A DNA stretch of 64,000 nt from Streptococcus ruminantium (GTDB lineage Bacteria; Bacillota; Bacilli; Lactobacillales; Streptococcaceae). The notes under the pieces are model-generated. The model searched no databases and was not told where the DNA came from. It worked only from the letters and a program-made list of their open reading frames with translations. This document shows positions 36,838 through 46,066 of the stretch, in pieces; position 1 is the stretch's first letter; every line of letters begins with the position of its first letter. The position numbers and the translations under genes are program-made. The DNA lies in assembly GCF_003609975.1 (NCBI RefSeq), contig NZ_AP018400.1, positions 1,562,501 to 1,626,500 on the forward strand, given 5' to 3'.

Positions 36838-37176
36838 TCACTCTCCATCCCTCATGTTTCGGTAGTATTGAGTTCGTCTTATCAGAATTTTTATGGTATG
36901 CCAACTCATAAACGTGAGACCAACCGCTACTCCTACAAAAAAGAAAAAGAACCAAACCAATTTCCGTTCAAGCTGATTATAGACCATGATGGAAGCACCA
37001 GTAAAAACAAGAAAGTAGGAAAGTAAGGTCAAGCCCATAAGCCAGATCCCTGAAAAAACACTTAACCAATAACGAAAACCAAAAGGCTTATATTCCGTAG
37101 CTTCATAATGAACTAAACGGAAGATAGCAGATGATAGCAGAATCAGTAAAATACGCCAAATAGAATTGTTCATCAT
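36838..37176 (-). CDS. small membrane protein, paralogue of its neighbour
   Basis: 112 residues with three hydrophobic segments: an N-terminal one (IWRILLILLSSAIF), then FSGIWLMGLTLLSYFLVF and LVWFFFFFVGVAVGLTFM. The shared motif is PFGFRYWL. AAGGAG lies 8 bases before the ATG. It ends 1 bp before its paralogue. A TATAAT box at 37196-37201 with TTTATT 17 bp further upstream lies next to the truncated left end of IS copy 2, so the insertion came very close to this promoter. Confidence 0.7.
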   Translation of the reverse strand: MMNNSIWRILLILLSSAIFRLVHYEATEYKPFGFRYWLSVFSGIWLMGLTLLSYFLVFTGASIMVYNQLERKLVWFFFFFVGVAVGLTFMSWHTIKILIRRTQYYRNMRDGE

Positions 37177-37195
37177 GTTAGAAACTCCTTAATTT

Positions 37196-37224
37196 ATTAT
37201 AGCAAATCAAATAGGGATAATAAA
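37196..37224 (-). promoter_or_regulatory. promoter of the paralogous membrane-protein pair
   Basis: TTTATT (37219-37224) and TATAAT (37196-37201) on the minus strand, spacer 17 bp, TGC extension. IS copy 2 sequence begins about 5 bp beyond the -35. Confidence 0.55.
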
Positions 37225-37245
37225 GAAAAAGGAGGTTCTTTTCTC

Positions 37246-37590
37246 ATGGCTAAAAAAGGAAGTAAATTTACAAAGTATCCACCTGAATTCAAAATACAAG
37301 TAGTCGAGGACTATCTTAGTGGGAAAAGTGGTGGTATGGACTCAATTGTAAAAAAGTATGGCTTGAAATCAAACAATCAAGTCCTCACATGGACTAGAAA
37401 ATATCACGAAAATCCACAATTGCTCCACCAAGATTTAAGAGGTGCTAAATCAACTGGTCGCCCAAAATCAACCAATCTTGATGAAATGACAATAGAGGAA
37501 CAGAATGCCTTTCTTCGTATGGAGAATGCGATTTTAAAGACCTTAAGGACTCTCCTCCATCCGAGAGAAGAGTCCACCTCTATCAAGTAG
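37246..37590 (+). CDS. IS3-family transposase orfA (copy 2)
   Basis: 114 residues, HTH_28/HTH_Tnp_1 type (EFKIQVVEDYLSG, SIVKKYGLKSNNQV), ending in a leucine-rich stretch (EEQNAFLRMENAILKTLRTLL) for multimerisation. AAAAAGGAGG precedes the ATG. A canonical slippery heptamer T-TTA-AAG (37533-37539) in the zero frame allows a -1 shift into the orfB frame, giving the OrfAB transposase. Confidence 0.88.
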   Translation: MAKKGSKFTKYPPEFKIQVVEDYLSGKSGGMDSIVKKYGLKSNNQVLTWTRKYHENPQLLHQDLRGAKSTGRPKSTNLDEMTIEEQNAFLRMENAILKTLRTLLHPREESTSIK

Positions 37591-37598
37591 TTGAGCGG

Positions 37599-38450
37599 TT
37601 GAAAGATCGTTACTCCGTCTCCGCTTTATGTGCCTATTTCGGCTTCCCCAGGTCTTCCTACTACCTTTGGTTGAGCAAGGGGAGGCCGGTCTATAAGCGG
37701 TTTGATGCGAACTTAACCCAAAAGATTACAACTATCTTCCATGACACTCAAAAGGGCTATCGCTTCATCTCTTATCAACTGAGAAGACACTATCAACTTT
37801 CCCCTAATCCTAAAACTGTCTTGCGCTATATGCGTATTCTTGGTCACCAGTCTCCTATTCGGAAGAAGCGGTATCACTCCTGCACGCAACGAGAGATAAA
37901 TGAAAAGGCAAGACACGTCCACTACAACGTGCTTGCACGAAACTTTAAAGCAGAACGTCCTCTCCAGAAACTAACAACGGATGTCAGTTATGTTTACCAC
38001 AAACAGGGAAGGATGTTCCTTAGCGTCATAAAAGATTGTTATGACAACTCTATTCTAGCATATACTCTTTCAGATTATAACGATAATCAGCTCGTTTTTG
38101 AAAACTTAGACCTCGTCTTCAATGAAAATTGGGATGCCACACACATTTGTGTCTTGCATTCTGATCAAGGTTTTCAGTACACCAACCAACTTTATCTCAG
38201 AAAACTAGACCAGTATGGTGTTACGATTTCCCATTCTGGAAAAGGGAATTGTTATGACAATGCTTCTTGTGAAAATTTCTTTTCCCATCTCAAGAGTGAG
38301 TCCTTACGACTCTTTCCTCCTGATAACAGAGATGAACTCAGCCAACAAATTAAAGAATACATGGACTGGTATAACTATGATAGACCACAAGAAAAATTAA
38401 AAGGTATGACTCCCTTAGAATTTAGGGAAGCATACCTTCTAAACACCTAA
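37599..38450 (+). CDS. IS3-family transposase orfB, DDE integrase domain (copy 2)
   Basis: 283 residues in the -1 frame relative to orfA; the frame is open from about 37534, so it is best read as the second half of an OrfAB fusion and not from the TTG at 37599. The catalytic residues are in TTDVSYV, LHSDQGFQYTN and CENFFSHLKSE. Bases 37893-38176 are nearly identical to copy 1, whereas sequence before and after is clearly diverged, marking a recombination tract. Confidence 0.88.
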   Translation: MKDRYSVSALCAYFGFPRSSYYLWLSKGRPVYKRFDANLTQKITTIFHDTQKGYRFISYQLRRHYQLSPNPKTVLRYMRILGHQSPIRKKRYHSCTQREINEKARHVHYNVLARNFKAERPLQKLTTDVSYVYHKQGRMFLSVIKDCYDNSILAYTLSDYNDNQLVFENLDLVFNENWDATHICVLHSDQGFQYTNQLYLRKLDQYGVTISHSGKGNCYDNASCENFFSHLKSESLRLFPPDNRDELSQQIKEYMDWYNYDRPQEKLKGMTPLEFREAYLLNT

Positions 38451-38503
38451 CTTTTTTAACTGTCCATTTTATCTGGGGCTTGACAAGGTCTCCCTCTTTT
38501 TCT

Positions 38504-39814
38504 TTATTTCCGTTTACGGGCAATGAGATGAATAGGGGTTCCCTCAAAGACAAAAGCCTTGCGAATTTGGTTTTCCAGGAAACGCATGTAGGAAAAATGC
38601 ATAAGTTCTTCTTCATTGACAAAGACTACAAAAGTTGGCGGCTTAGTAGCAACCTGTGTCGCATAAAAAATCTTGAGACGCTTACCCTTATCGGTCGGAG
38701 TTGGATTGATAGCAATGGCATCCATGATGACATCATTCAATACTGCTGACGGGATACGAGTATTCTGGCTTTCACTGATAGCCTTTATCATCTCTGGTAA
38801 TTTGTGTAGGCGTTGCTTAGTAAGTGCTGATACAAAAATAATCGGTGCGTAAGACAAATATTGGAACTGATCACGAATATCATCTTCCCAACGCTTCATT
38901 GTATGGTTGTCTTTTTCAAGTGTATCCCACTTGTTAACCACAATAATCATACCTTTCCCAGCTTCATGAGCAAAACCAGCGATCCGCTTGTCATATTCAC
39001 GAATACCTTCTTCTGCATTGATCACCATCAGTATAACATCCGAACGCTCAATGGCACGCATAGCGCGCATAACAGAATACTTCTCTGTATTTTCATAAAC
39101 CTTGCCAGACTTACGCATACCCGCTGTGTCAATCATTGTGAACTCTTGACCTTCTGAATCTGTAAAATGCGTATCAATAGCATCACGGGTCGTTCCAGCT
39201 ACAGGCGAAGCAATCACACGCTCCTCGCCCAAGATAGCATTGATCAAACTTGACTTACCAACATTGGGACGTCCGATTAGACTAAACTTGATAATATCTG
39301 GATTTTCCTCCACCTCTTTGTTCGGCAAGTTTTCAATGATTGCATCCAGAACATCCCCCGTACCAATACCGTGGACGGAAGATACAGGATACGGATCCCC
39401 AAGACCGAGTGAATAAAAATCGTAAATCTCATTTCGCATCTCAGGATTGTCTACCTTGTTAACCACAAGGATGATTGGCTTGTTGGTCTTATAGAGAATA
39501 CGAGAGACATACTCATCAGCATCCGTCACACCTTCTTTTCCTGATACAACAAAGACGATGACATCCGCCTCATCCATAGCGATTTCCGCCTGATGCTTGA
39601 TCTGCTCCATAAAAGGAGCAGCAACATCATCAATACCTCCTGTATCAATCAAAGAGAACTTACGGTTGAGCCACTCACCAGTGGCATAGATACGGTCACG
39701 AGTCACACCTTCTACATCTTCTACAATGGAAATACGTTCACCCGCAATACGGTTAAACAGTGTTGATTTACCAACGTTGGGACGTCCAACGATAGCAATA
39801 GTTGGTAGAGCCAT
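38504..39814 (-). CDS. der: ribosome biogenesis GTPase Der (EngA)
   Basis: 436 residues from [19 protein letters not shown] with GAGGAGG upstream. Two G domains in tandem: GRPNVGKST and DTGGI with NKVD in the first, [14 protein letters not shown] and NKWD in the second, then a KH-like C-terminal domain. It is needed for 50S subunit assembly. IS copy 2 ends 18 bp beyond its stop. Confidence 0.97.
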   Translation of the reverse strand: MALPTIAIVGRPNVGKSTLFNRIAGERISIVEDVEGVTRDRIYATGEWLNRKFSLIDTGGIDDVAAPFMEQIKHQAEIAMDEADVIVFVVSGKEGVTDADEYVSRILYKTNKPIILVVNKVDNPEMRNEIYDFYSLGLGDPYPVSSVHGIGTGDVLDAIIENLPNKEVEENPDIIKFSLIGRPNVGKSSLINAILGEERVIASPVAGTTRDAIDTHFTDSEGQEFTMIDTAGMRKSGKVYENTEKYSVMRAMRAIERSDVILMVINAEEGIREYDKRIAGFAHEAGKGMIIVVNKWDTLEKDNHTMKRWEDDIRDQFQYLSYAPIIFVSALTKQRLHKLPEMIKAISESQNTRIPSAVLNDVIMDAIAINPTPTDKGKRLKIFYATQVATKPPTFVVFVNEEELMHFSYMRFLENQIRKAFVFEGTPIHLIARKRK

Positions 39815-40037
39815 AGCTCCTCCTCTTCTTACATTCAAATTTTATACAATCAGCCACCCATCAATGAGCAGCAACTATTCTCATTCGACCTAAACTGTTA
39901 TTACCTCAACTTATTTTCAGCATTAGTCTCCACAATAGAGGAATTATCGGACATCTAAAAAAGATAAAGCGACGTTTTGTCCAATAAATGCCTGATAACT
40001 AGAGTTTGCTAATCCAATGAGATACTCAAATCGTCTA

Positions 40038-40751
40038 CTACAAAAGTTTGTTTTTCTCTAAAATAGCACGTGTTTCTGGCTGCTCTGCTTGTCCAAATTG
40101 CATTACCATTCGCTCAGACCAAGTTTGTGCCTGGCGTGCTCCTGCGTAAGCTGTCTGTACACGATCATAGGCTTCAATAGCTTTCACACCTTGCTCTATA
40201 TATTCTTCTTGAAAGACAATAGAATCTGCCTCCAAGCGCGGTTTAACAGGATGATTTTGAGCTGGACATCCCAGAGCAATACAAAAAATCGGATAGGTAT
40301 AATCTGGCAGGCTAAATAGCTCTGCTATATCCAGAGCCTTATGACGAATCATGCCGATAAAGACCCCTCCATAACCTAGACTTTCTGCTGCCAAAAGGGC
40401 ATTTTGTCCTGCTAGCGAAGCATCAACCGATGAAATCAAAAGGTTTTCCGTTCCCTTAGCGTCAAAATTCGCTCCATGCAACTGAGCTGCCTTACTAGCA
40501 CGGTTGTGGTCTCCAACAAAAACCAAAATAGCCTGAGCCTGCAAAATAGCTGGCTGGGGTACTAGATTATAAAGAGACTGCTTTTTAGTTTCAGACTGAA
40601 CCACAATGATGGAATAAGATTGCAAATTCTTCCAGCTAGAGGCTGCCCGCCCCGCTGTGATAATCATGTCCAAATGCTCCTTCGAAATCGCTTCTTCTGT
40701 AAAGCGCCGAACTGAGCTATGGGACAACATCAAATCAATTGTTTCATTCAT
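40038..40751 (-). CDS. NfsA/FRP-type NADPH-dependent nitroreductase
   Basis: 237 residues. SHSSVRRFTEEAISKEHLDMII is the typical start of the FMN-dependent nitroreductase family. AARAASSWKNLQSYSIIVV, LAAESLGYGGVFIGMIRH and FCIALGCPAQNHPVKPRL support the NfsA/FRP branch, which reduces flavins, nitroaromatics or quinones in the cytoplasm. It overlaps dnaI by 4 bp, though no functional link to replication is known. Confidence 0.9.
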   Translation of the reverse strand: MNETIDLMLSHSSVRRFTEEAISKEHLDMIITAGRAASSWKNLQSYSIIVVQSETKKQSLYNLVPQPAILQAQAILVFVGDHNRASKAAQLHGANFDAKGTENLLISSVDASLAGQNALLAAESLGYGGVFIGMIRHKALDIAELFSLPDYTYPIFCIALGCPAQNHPVKPRLEADSIVFQEEYIEQGVKAIEAYDRVQTAYAGARQAQTWSERMVMQFGQAEQPETRAILEKNKLL

Positions 40752-41647
40752 CGGCGATTATTTCCCTTCAAATGTAAATCTCGTGCTAGATAGCGAATAC
40801 GCTCCATCACACGCTTGGCTTGCCAAGTTTCATCTCCAGACTTTCCTGATGCAAAGTGTCGTTCCAACTCTATAAGTGAAAAATTAGAGGTGAAAAAAGT
40901 CGGCAAATTTTCCTGCATACGATACTGGAGGATGACCTGCAACACGTCATCACGAACCCATGGACTATGCTGTTCTGCACCAATATCATCCAAAACCAAG
41001 ACTTGAGCCATCTTGATTTCATCAATTCTTTCCTTGACAGAGCCATCTTTAATGGCATTTTTAATATCCACCACAAAGGTAGGATAATGAAGCATGGTGG
41101 TAGACTGAAGATGGGTCTTGGACAATAGATTGGCCAGATAAGCCATCAAGTAACTCTTTCCTATTCCAAAATTGCCATAGATATAGAGAGCTTTCGGTTT
41201 TTCCTCAAAATGCTTCACAAAATCTGTAATCGCCAGCATTACCTCAACTCGATTTTCATCGTTTTTATCAATATCTGCGACAGTAATATTCTTGAGGCTC
41301 GCTGGCATATTGATTAGCTGAATACGGTTCTTAATAGCCTCTAATCGGCGATATTCGACCAATTCCTCTGTTTCAAGATAAGAAACATCTGCATAACCCT
41401 CGTTCATAATGAGCACAGGCTGGTACCCTTTAGCAATATAAGCTTCGTCCTGTTGAACAAAAAGGTCCCGCTGACTAATATATTCCAAAAATTTTGAAAT
41501 GGATAGATTGATTTCTTCTTGGGTCAAGCCTTCCTTTCTGATAAAAGCAGCTACTTCTGCATCATTCACAATCTCTTGATAGAGTTGCTGGTAGGATTTG
41601 GGATTGCTATAATTAGCTTGGGGTAGTCGATCTTGTACTGATTTCAT
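40748..41647 (-). CDS. dnaI: primosomal protein DnaI (helicase loader)
   Basis: 299 residues: an N-terminal helicase-binding region and a C-terminal AAA+ ATPase with Walker A YGNFGIGKSYLMAYL, Walker B VLVLDDIGAEQHSPW and sensor TSNFSLIELERHF. DnaI loads the replicative helicase at the origin and at restarting forks. Its start touches the dnaB stop, so the two loaders are made together. Confidence 0.96.
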   Translation of the reverse strand: MKSVQDRLPQANYSNPKSYQQLYQEIVNDAEVAAFIRKEGLTQEEINLSISKFLEYISQRDLFVQQDEAYIAKGYQPVLIMNEGYADVSYLETEELVEYRRLEAIKNRIQLINMPASLKNITVADIDKNDENRVEVMLAITDFVKHFEEKPKALYIYGNFGIGKSYLMAYLANLLSKTHLQSTTMLHYPTFVVDIKNAIKDGSVKERIDEIKMAQVLVLDDIGAEQHSPWVRDDVLQVILQYRMQENLPTFFTSNFSLIELERHFASGKSGDETWQAKRVMERIRYLARDLHLKGNNRR

Positions 41648-42795
41648 CAGCCACCTCCTTTGGTTTCCATTTCTTCTAATTCACGATAAAGAGCAGCTAG
41701 CTTTGCCTGGCCTTCTTGCGTTTGTCCCTGCTGAACTTCTTCCTTGCTCCATTCGGGGATATTTGTCTTTTGTGGTTTGCTCACTCTGGTGGCCTGGCCT
41801 GCTTTCAACTCTCTCAGATAAAGAACTGCTGCTTCCGCACTAGCAAGGCCTTTGTAAGAAAAGTCATTGCCCAATTTCATGGCATATTTTTCATTTAGGT
41901 TGGCAGAATCCACCTTGTTAAAAGTATAAAGTAGTAAGACATTGATGACCTCATCTAGTAATCCCAGATTGGCTAAGTCTGTCAAACACTTCCGCTCTGC
42001 CATTGTCACCGCTGCCCTTCTATGGTCTTTAAGAACTGAAAGAAAGATTAGACTAGATTTAGCCTTGGCCTCCCGAACAATGGCTTTTTCTTTTGCCGTT
42101 AGACTGCCATTTTCTAAGGAAAAAGATTGGCGTGACTGCTGCAACCGTTTGGTTGAGATAGTTTGACCGATAGCTGTCGCCTTCGCCTGACGATAGGTTT
42201 CCAACCAAGTCCACCCTGCCTGCTCTGCTATGTAACTAAGAGCGATAATATCCTCTGTTTCATTTTGAAAAAGAAGCTTATCTCTAGCCATTAGAGCCTT
42301 AAAGGCTGACCAATCAAAATCAGGTTGGCTCTCATAAATAGCTGGTACTTGTCCGTCCAACGTAAAAACATCAGAAAAGGCTTTAGATATATTTTGTTCC
42401 TGATTTGGTAACTGATTCATCAGCCCCTCTAGACTCAGTTCCCCAATTCGTTTTGCTAATAAATGCTTATACAAAGGCTTGGCTAGAAAGCTTTTAACTG
42501 ACAGAGGAGCTTGCAGCGAAAGTCCTATCAAATCATCCAACTGATAAAGTTCCAAGAGTCCCATAGCAGTCAGAATATCCAGAGCCTGCTCCAGCCGATT
42601 CATCCCCAAATTCATATGATTAAGGATGCTAGTCCATTTGTAACGTCCCTGTCCTTGATCTGCAAAGCTATAGAGATGGTAATAAAGAGCTAGAGCATCA
42701 AAGCCAATAATGGGCTGGTAACAGCGACTGAGACTGATAATATCTGGGGTAAAAGAACTGGTTTTGATATAGGAAAATAGATCATTTGGCTTCAT
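41647..42795 (-). CDS. dnaB: replication initiation and membrane attachment protein DnaB
   Basis: 382 residues of the Firmicute DnaB/DnaD superfamily, with YQPIIGFDALALYYHLYSF in the N-terminal winged helix and a C-terminal DDBH2 domain (CLTDLANLGLLDEVINVLLLYT, NKVDSANLNEKYAMKLGNDF). It is a co-loader that acts with DnaI at the origin and is distinct from the E. coli helicase of the same name. It lies 4 bp downstream of nrdR. Confidence 0.94.
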   Translation of the reverse strand: MKPNDLFSYIKTSSFTPDIISLSRCYQPIIGFDALALYYHLYSFADQGQGRYKWTSILNHMNLGMNRLEQALDILTAMGLLELYQLDDLIGLSLQAPLSVKSFLAKPLYKHLLAKRIGELSLEGLMNQLPNQEQNISKAFSDVFTLDGQVPAIYESQPDFDWSAFKALMARDKLLFQNETEDIIALSYIAEQAGWTWLETYRQAKATAIGQTISTKRLQQSRQSFSLENGSLTAKEKAIVREAKAKSSLIFLSVLKDHRRAAVTMAERKCLTDLANLGLLDEVINVLLLYTFNKVDSANLNEKYAMKLGNDFSYKGLASAEAAVLYLRELKAGQATRVSKPQKTNIPEWSKEEVQQGQTQEGQAKLAALYRELEEMETKGGG

Positions 42796-42799
42796 GATA

Positions 42800-43273
42800 T
42801 CAACCCGATTTCACCTTACTACCTTTGGAAATCATCTGTTTGAGCAGATTTTCCAATTCTTCCACATCCTTGAAGGAACGGTAAACTGACGCAAAACGTA
42901 CGTAGGTAATCTCATCCAGCTCAACCAATTCTTCCATCACCAGATTCCCGATTACATCAGACTCAATTTCATTGTCCCCTTGGGCTCGAACTTTCTGTTC
43001 AATCCGACTAACTACTTCATCAATATCATCAGTTGACACAGGCCGCTTTTGAGCAGAGCGAATAATTCCATTGAAAATTTTCTCACGAGAAAACTGCTCT
43101 CTTGTGCCATCCTTCTTGACAACAACTAAGGTTTTTTCTTCAATCCGTTCATAGGTGGTAAAACGCTGACCACATTGATCACAGGAACGGCGACGACGAA
43201 TGGTATTGCCATCTTCAGCCTGACGACTATCAATGACACTTGATTTCAAACTCTGACATTTTGGACAACGCAT
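42800..43273 (-). CDS. nrdR: transcriptional repressor NrdR
   Basis: 157 residues: a zinc ribbon ([17 protein letters not shown] and [17 protein letters not shown]) and an ATP-cone ([25 protein letters not shown]). It senses ATP/dATP and represses ribonucleotide reductase genes. Location before dnaB-dnaI is standard in Firmicutes. The C-terminal SKGSKVKSG is a short tail. Confidence 0.96.
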   Translation of the reverse strand: MRCPKCQSLKSSVIDSRQAEDGNTIRRRRSCDQCGQRFTTYERIEEKTLVVVKKDGTREQFSREKIFNGIIRSAQKRPVSTDDIDEVVSRIEQKVRAQGDNEIESDVIGNLVMEELVELDEITYVRFASVYRSFKDVEELENLLKQMISKGSKVKSG

Positions 43274-43330
43274 ACTCTTACTCCTACATAAACTTTATCA
43301 ACTCAGTATAGCACAAAAATACTAAAATTA

Positions 43331-43353
43331 AAAGAAAGCGAGAAACTACTCGC
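43331..43353 (-). terminator. terminator overlapping the end of the AI-2E family gene
   Basis: GCGAG and CTCGC flank a 6-base loop that includes the stop codon; TTTCTTTT follows on the minus strand. Confidence 0.55.
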
Positions 43354-44476
43354 CTTCCAAATTCATTTCATTTTGTTTCTTCAATCGCATGGTAACCCAC
43401 TCTCGTATTAGACGGTAAATAACTGCAAAGATCGGAGTAAAAAAGATCATTCCTAACAGACCAAATAAATTACCACCTATGAGAGCAGCAGCTAAGGTAA
43501 ACAGGGTTGGTAAACCAACAGACTGTCCAACGACACGAGGATAGATGACATTTCCTTCGATCAATTGAATCAATTGGAACAAGGCAATTGACCACAGAGC
43601 CAGCAAAGGATTTTGCACCGCAACAAAAAGAGCACTAATCAAACAAGCTGACAAAGGACCGATATAAGGAACAAAGGATAGGACACCAGCCAAAATACCT
43701 GCCATACTAGCGTAAGGTATACCCGAAAAAGAATAACTCACAAAAACAAGAGTTCCGATAATGCAGGCTTCGACAATCTGACTCATCAAAAATTTATCAT
43801 AGGTATCAACGATCACTTCACCAATATAATTCACAATCTTAACTGCCTTTGCTGGCAAGATAGCTTGTAAAAATTTTCTAGCCATATTTTGCAAATGCTC
43901 CTTGCTCCCCAGAATGGCAAGAGTGAAGAAGAAAGCGATCACCAATGTCATTGTATTTGAGAAGAGACCTGTCACATTAGAAACTAAGCCAGATAGGATT
44001 GGAGTAACCAAACCAGAAATAAAGGTCAGATTTTTTAATTGATTCAGAAAACCAATGATTTGATCCCCAATTTTGCCTGACAAAAGACCATTAGAACCCA
44101 AAAAATTTGTCAGGGCATTCACTGATTTTGGAATCGCAGTGCTGCTAACCGAAACCAACTCCGATACAGTCGTTACCAAGGTAGGAAGAACGATAACAAC
44201 CAAGACTGTGACAATCAAGGCAAAACTAATGAGAACTCCAACAATGGCCAAGGAGCGCTTAGACTTCTTGAGGAAAGTAATTTTCTCAAGCTGATCCTCT
44301 AATTTCTTCATAGGCACGTTGAGAATAAAAGCAATGATGGCACCAATAAACAACGAATTCATACTACCGAGTAGCTGTTGAGCAGCACCGTAAATACTTG
44401 ACCAATTTAAAACTGCTAGTAAGGTGACACCAGCTAACACTATCAATATAACTTTTTCCTTAAATGATGAGTTCAT
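43346..44476 (-). CDS. AI-2E family transporter
   Basis: 376 residues with seven to eight membrane segments: MKKLEDQLEKITFLKKSKRSLAIV begins the conserved part and VEACIIGTLVFVSYSFSGIPYASMAGILAGVLSFVPYIGPL is the family signature (quoted in parts: SGIPYASMAGILAG and FVPYIGPL). Members include an AI-2 exporter and Na+/H+ antiporters, so the substrate cannot be assigned. It is monocistronic. Confidence 0.88.
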   Translation of the reverse strand: MNSSFKEKVILIVLAGVTLLAVLNWSSIYGAAQQLLGSMNSLFIGAIIAFILNVPMKKLEDQLEKITFLKKSKRSLAIVGVLISFALIVTVLVVIVLPTLVTTVSELVSVSSTAIPKSVNALTNFLGSNGLLSGKIGDQIIGFLNQLKNLTFISGLVTPILSGLVSNVTGLFSNTMTLVIAFFFTLAILGSKEHLQNMARKFLQAILPAKAVKIVNYIGEVIVDTYDKFLMSQIVEACIIGTLVFVSYSFSGIPYASMAGILAGVLSFVPYIGPLSACLISALFVAVQNPLLALWSIALFQLIQLIEGNVIYPRVVGQSVGLPTLFTLAAALIGGNLFGLLGMIFFTPIFAVIYRLIREWVTMRLKKQNEMNLEGE

Positions 44477-44945
44477 ATCTTTTCCCGTCCCTATTTACTA
44501 GACACTATTCTATCACATGCCAATAGAAAAAGAAAGAAACTAGAGTTCAAATGTAAAAAGTTACCGATAGTAGTCAAAATGTCCTCTACTATTTGCTTTC
44601 CCCTTATATGTCACAAGACCTCCCCAAAGAACGAGCAAGAGAAAATCTTTTCTTCAGTCTATATCACAAATGTAATAGCATCAATAGGAAGATGCATGTC
44701 ATAGATGCAGCAAATACCTAAGAATAAGCAAATCTTTCGAGACTTTTATGGTACTTTCAACCAGCCCTAGCACTTACCCTTATCATCTAATCATGAGAGA
44801 GGAATCTCAAATGTGATTCCAAACTAATGCTTGAAAAGGTGACTCGAAAATACCATCTCTGGTTGCATACATTTTCGGACGGTCAATTCAGTATTTGTGT
44901 GACCGCACAATAAAAGACTCCGCTTCAGAGTCTTTTATTCTTCAT
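44477..44945. other. intergenic region without a recognised gene
   Basis: Apart from the terminator at 44909-44940 I see no reading frame with a ribosome binding site and no repeat. It separates ritR from the AI-2E family gene. Confidence 0.5.
44909..44940. terminator. terminator after ritR
   Basis: AATAAAAGACTC and GAGTCTTTTATT form a long stem with A/T-rich ends and can act in both directions. Confidence 0.85.
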
Positions 44946-45635
44946 TTAATCACGCATGGCATAGCCGACACCGCGAACTGTTTTGATATAAGACTCCTGA
45001 TTGGGTAAGTCTAATTTCCCTCGTAAATAACGAATATAAACATCTACTACATTCGTTTCAGAGGCAGCTTCATATTTCCAAACTCGCTCTAAGAGCTGCT
45101 CCCGACTGACCGCTTCAGGACTATTCATCAAGGTTGCTAGTAAATCGTATTCACGGCGGGTTAGATTGATTAACTCATCCCCACGCGTTACCGTCCGATT
45201 TTGAAAATCAACCTTTAAATCCCGATAAGCAGCGTGCAAATGAACCTGCTTGCAGTGATTATCAATAAAGTCTCGACCACGAAAAATAGCGGAAATTTGC
45301 TCCACCAAGTCACTGATAACAAAAGGTTTCACCACATAGGATACAGCATAGGCCAATACTTCCTCGCCATGCTGGGACACATCCGCAGGATCCATTGCTA
45401 CAATCATGACCGTTGCAGGCTTCATTGCCAGTAACTCCTTGGCTAATTCCTTACTAGACATATCTGATAGCTGAAAACTCATCAGAATTAAGTCAAAATC
45501 TGTTTCATGAGCCAAAGACAGGGCTTCCTTTCCGGTTGACACATAGTCCACAAGGTAATCCTTTTTTTGCAATTCCATAGAAACAAAATGCGATAGATTG
45601 CGCTCTTTTCCAGCAATCAAAATTTTCTTAGCCAT
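44946..45635 (-). CDS. ritR: RitR-like orphan response regulator without a phosphorylation site
   Basis: 229 residues. The receiver domain has Ser53 (LILMSFQLSD) where active regulators have Asp, and the acidic pocket is degenerate (AGKE in place of VDDE), so it cannot be phosphorylated normally. One cysteine, Cys128, lies in the linker (IDNHCKQ), the same position as the redox-sensing Cys128 of pneumococcal RitR. The OmpR-type winged helix (LTRREYDLLATLMNSPEAVSREQLLERVW) binds DNA. In S. pneumoniae RitR represses iron uptake and responds to oxidation. Gene order with gnd upstream is conserved. Confidence 0.9.
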   Translation of the reverse strand: MAKKILIAGKERNLSHFVSMELQKKDYLVDYVSTGKEALSLAHETDFDLILMSFQLSDMSSKELAKELLAMKPATVMIVAMDPADVSQHGEEVLAYAVSYVVKPFVISDLVEQISAIFRGRDFIDNHCKQVHLHAAYRDLKVDFQNRTVTRGDELINLTRREYDLLATLMNSPEAVSREQLLERVWKYEAASETNVVDVYIRYLRGKLDLPNQESYIKTVRGVGYAMRD

Positions 45636-46066
45636 TGCTCATCCTTTTTTATTCTTTCAAACGGGCTAGGAATCATACCATGACCAGAAAGATAGGCGCT
45701 CACACACCTATCTATTCTTACTACTCAGTCAAAATCAATAATAGACGCTCCACTCATTTTTTAATTGTTGAAACACAGTCAGCTATTCATAGTTGGATAT
45801 ACACTACTCTAATGGAGTGGACTAGTAGGCCAGTCAAACACTTCCATCAGCATAACCTGATACTAAAAATTGAAATCGCCCCCTTAATCTCCAGCGTCTA
45901 AACTTGAGGAAGTAAGGAGACAATTCTCTAGCCTACTCCTTTGACAAAGTCTAAGAGACTATTGATGATAAAAATGAAGGGAGAGACATTCCATCCACTT
46001 GTTTCAAATGAACAGCTGAAATTCTGCACTAAAATGAGCATTCATACTGTTGATTTTCAAAGAGTA
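45636..46066. other. intergenic region between gnd and ritR, no gene
   Basis: It contains a hairpin AGATAGG...CCTATCT (45692-45714) and, next to the gnd stop, TTGATTTTCAAAGAG (46052-46066), the complement of a short repeat also found near 21547. No frame is supported. Confidence 0.5.

Larger units (their letters stand above)
37228..38485 (+). mobile_element. IS3-family insertion sequence, copy 2, left end missing
   Basis: From AAGGAGGTTCTTTTCTCATGG (just before orfA) to the right end at 38485 it matches copy 1; the last 104 bp (38382-38485) are identical to copy 1. The roughly 50 bp holding the left inverted repeat in copy 1 are absent and replaced by unrelated sequence, so no target duplication can be identified and the element is probably stranded. 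Both transposase frames are open. It ends 18 bp after the der stop codon. Confidence 0.85.

Noticed and set aside
45635..45901. 88-residue plus-strand frame between gnd and ritR
   Set aside because: No ribosome binding site, no recognised motif, and it covers a hairpin.
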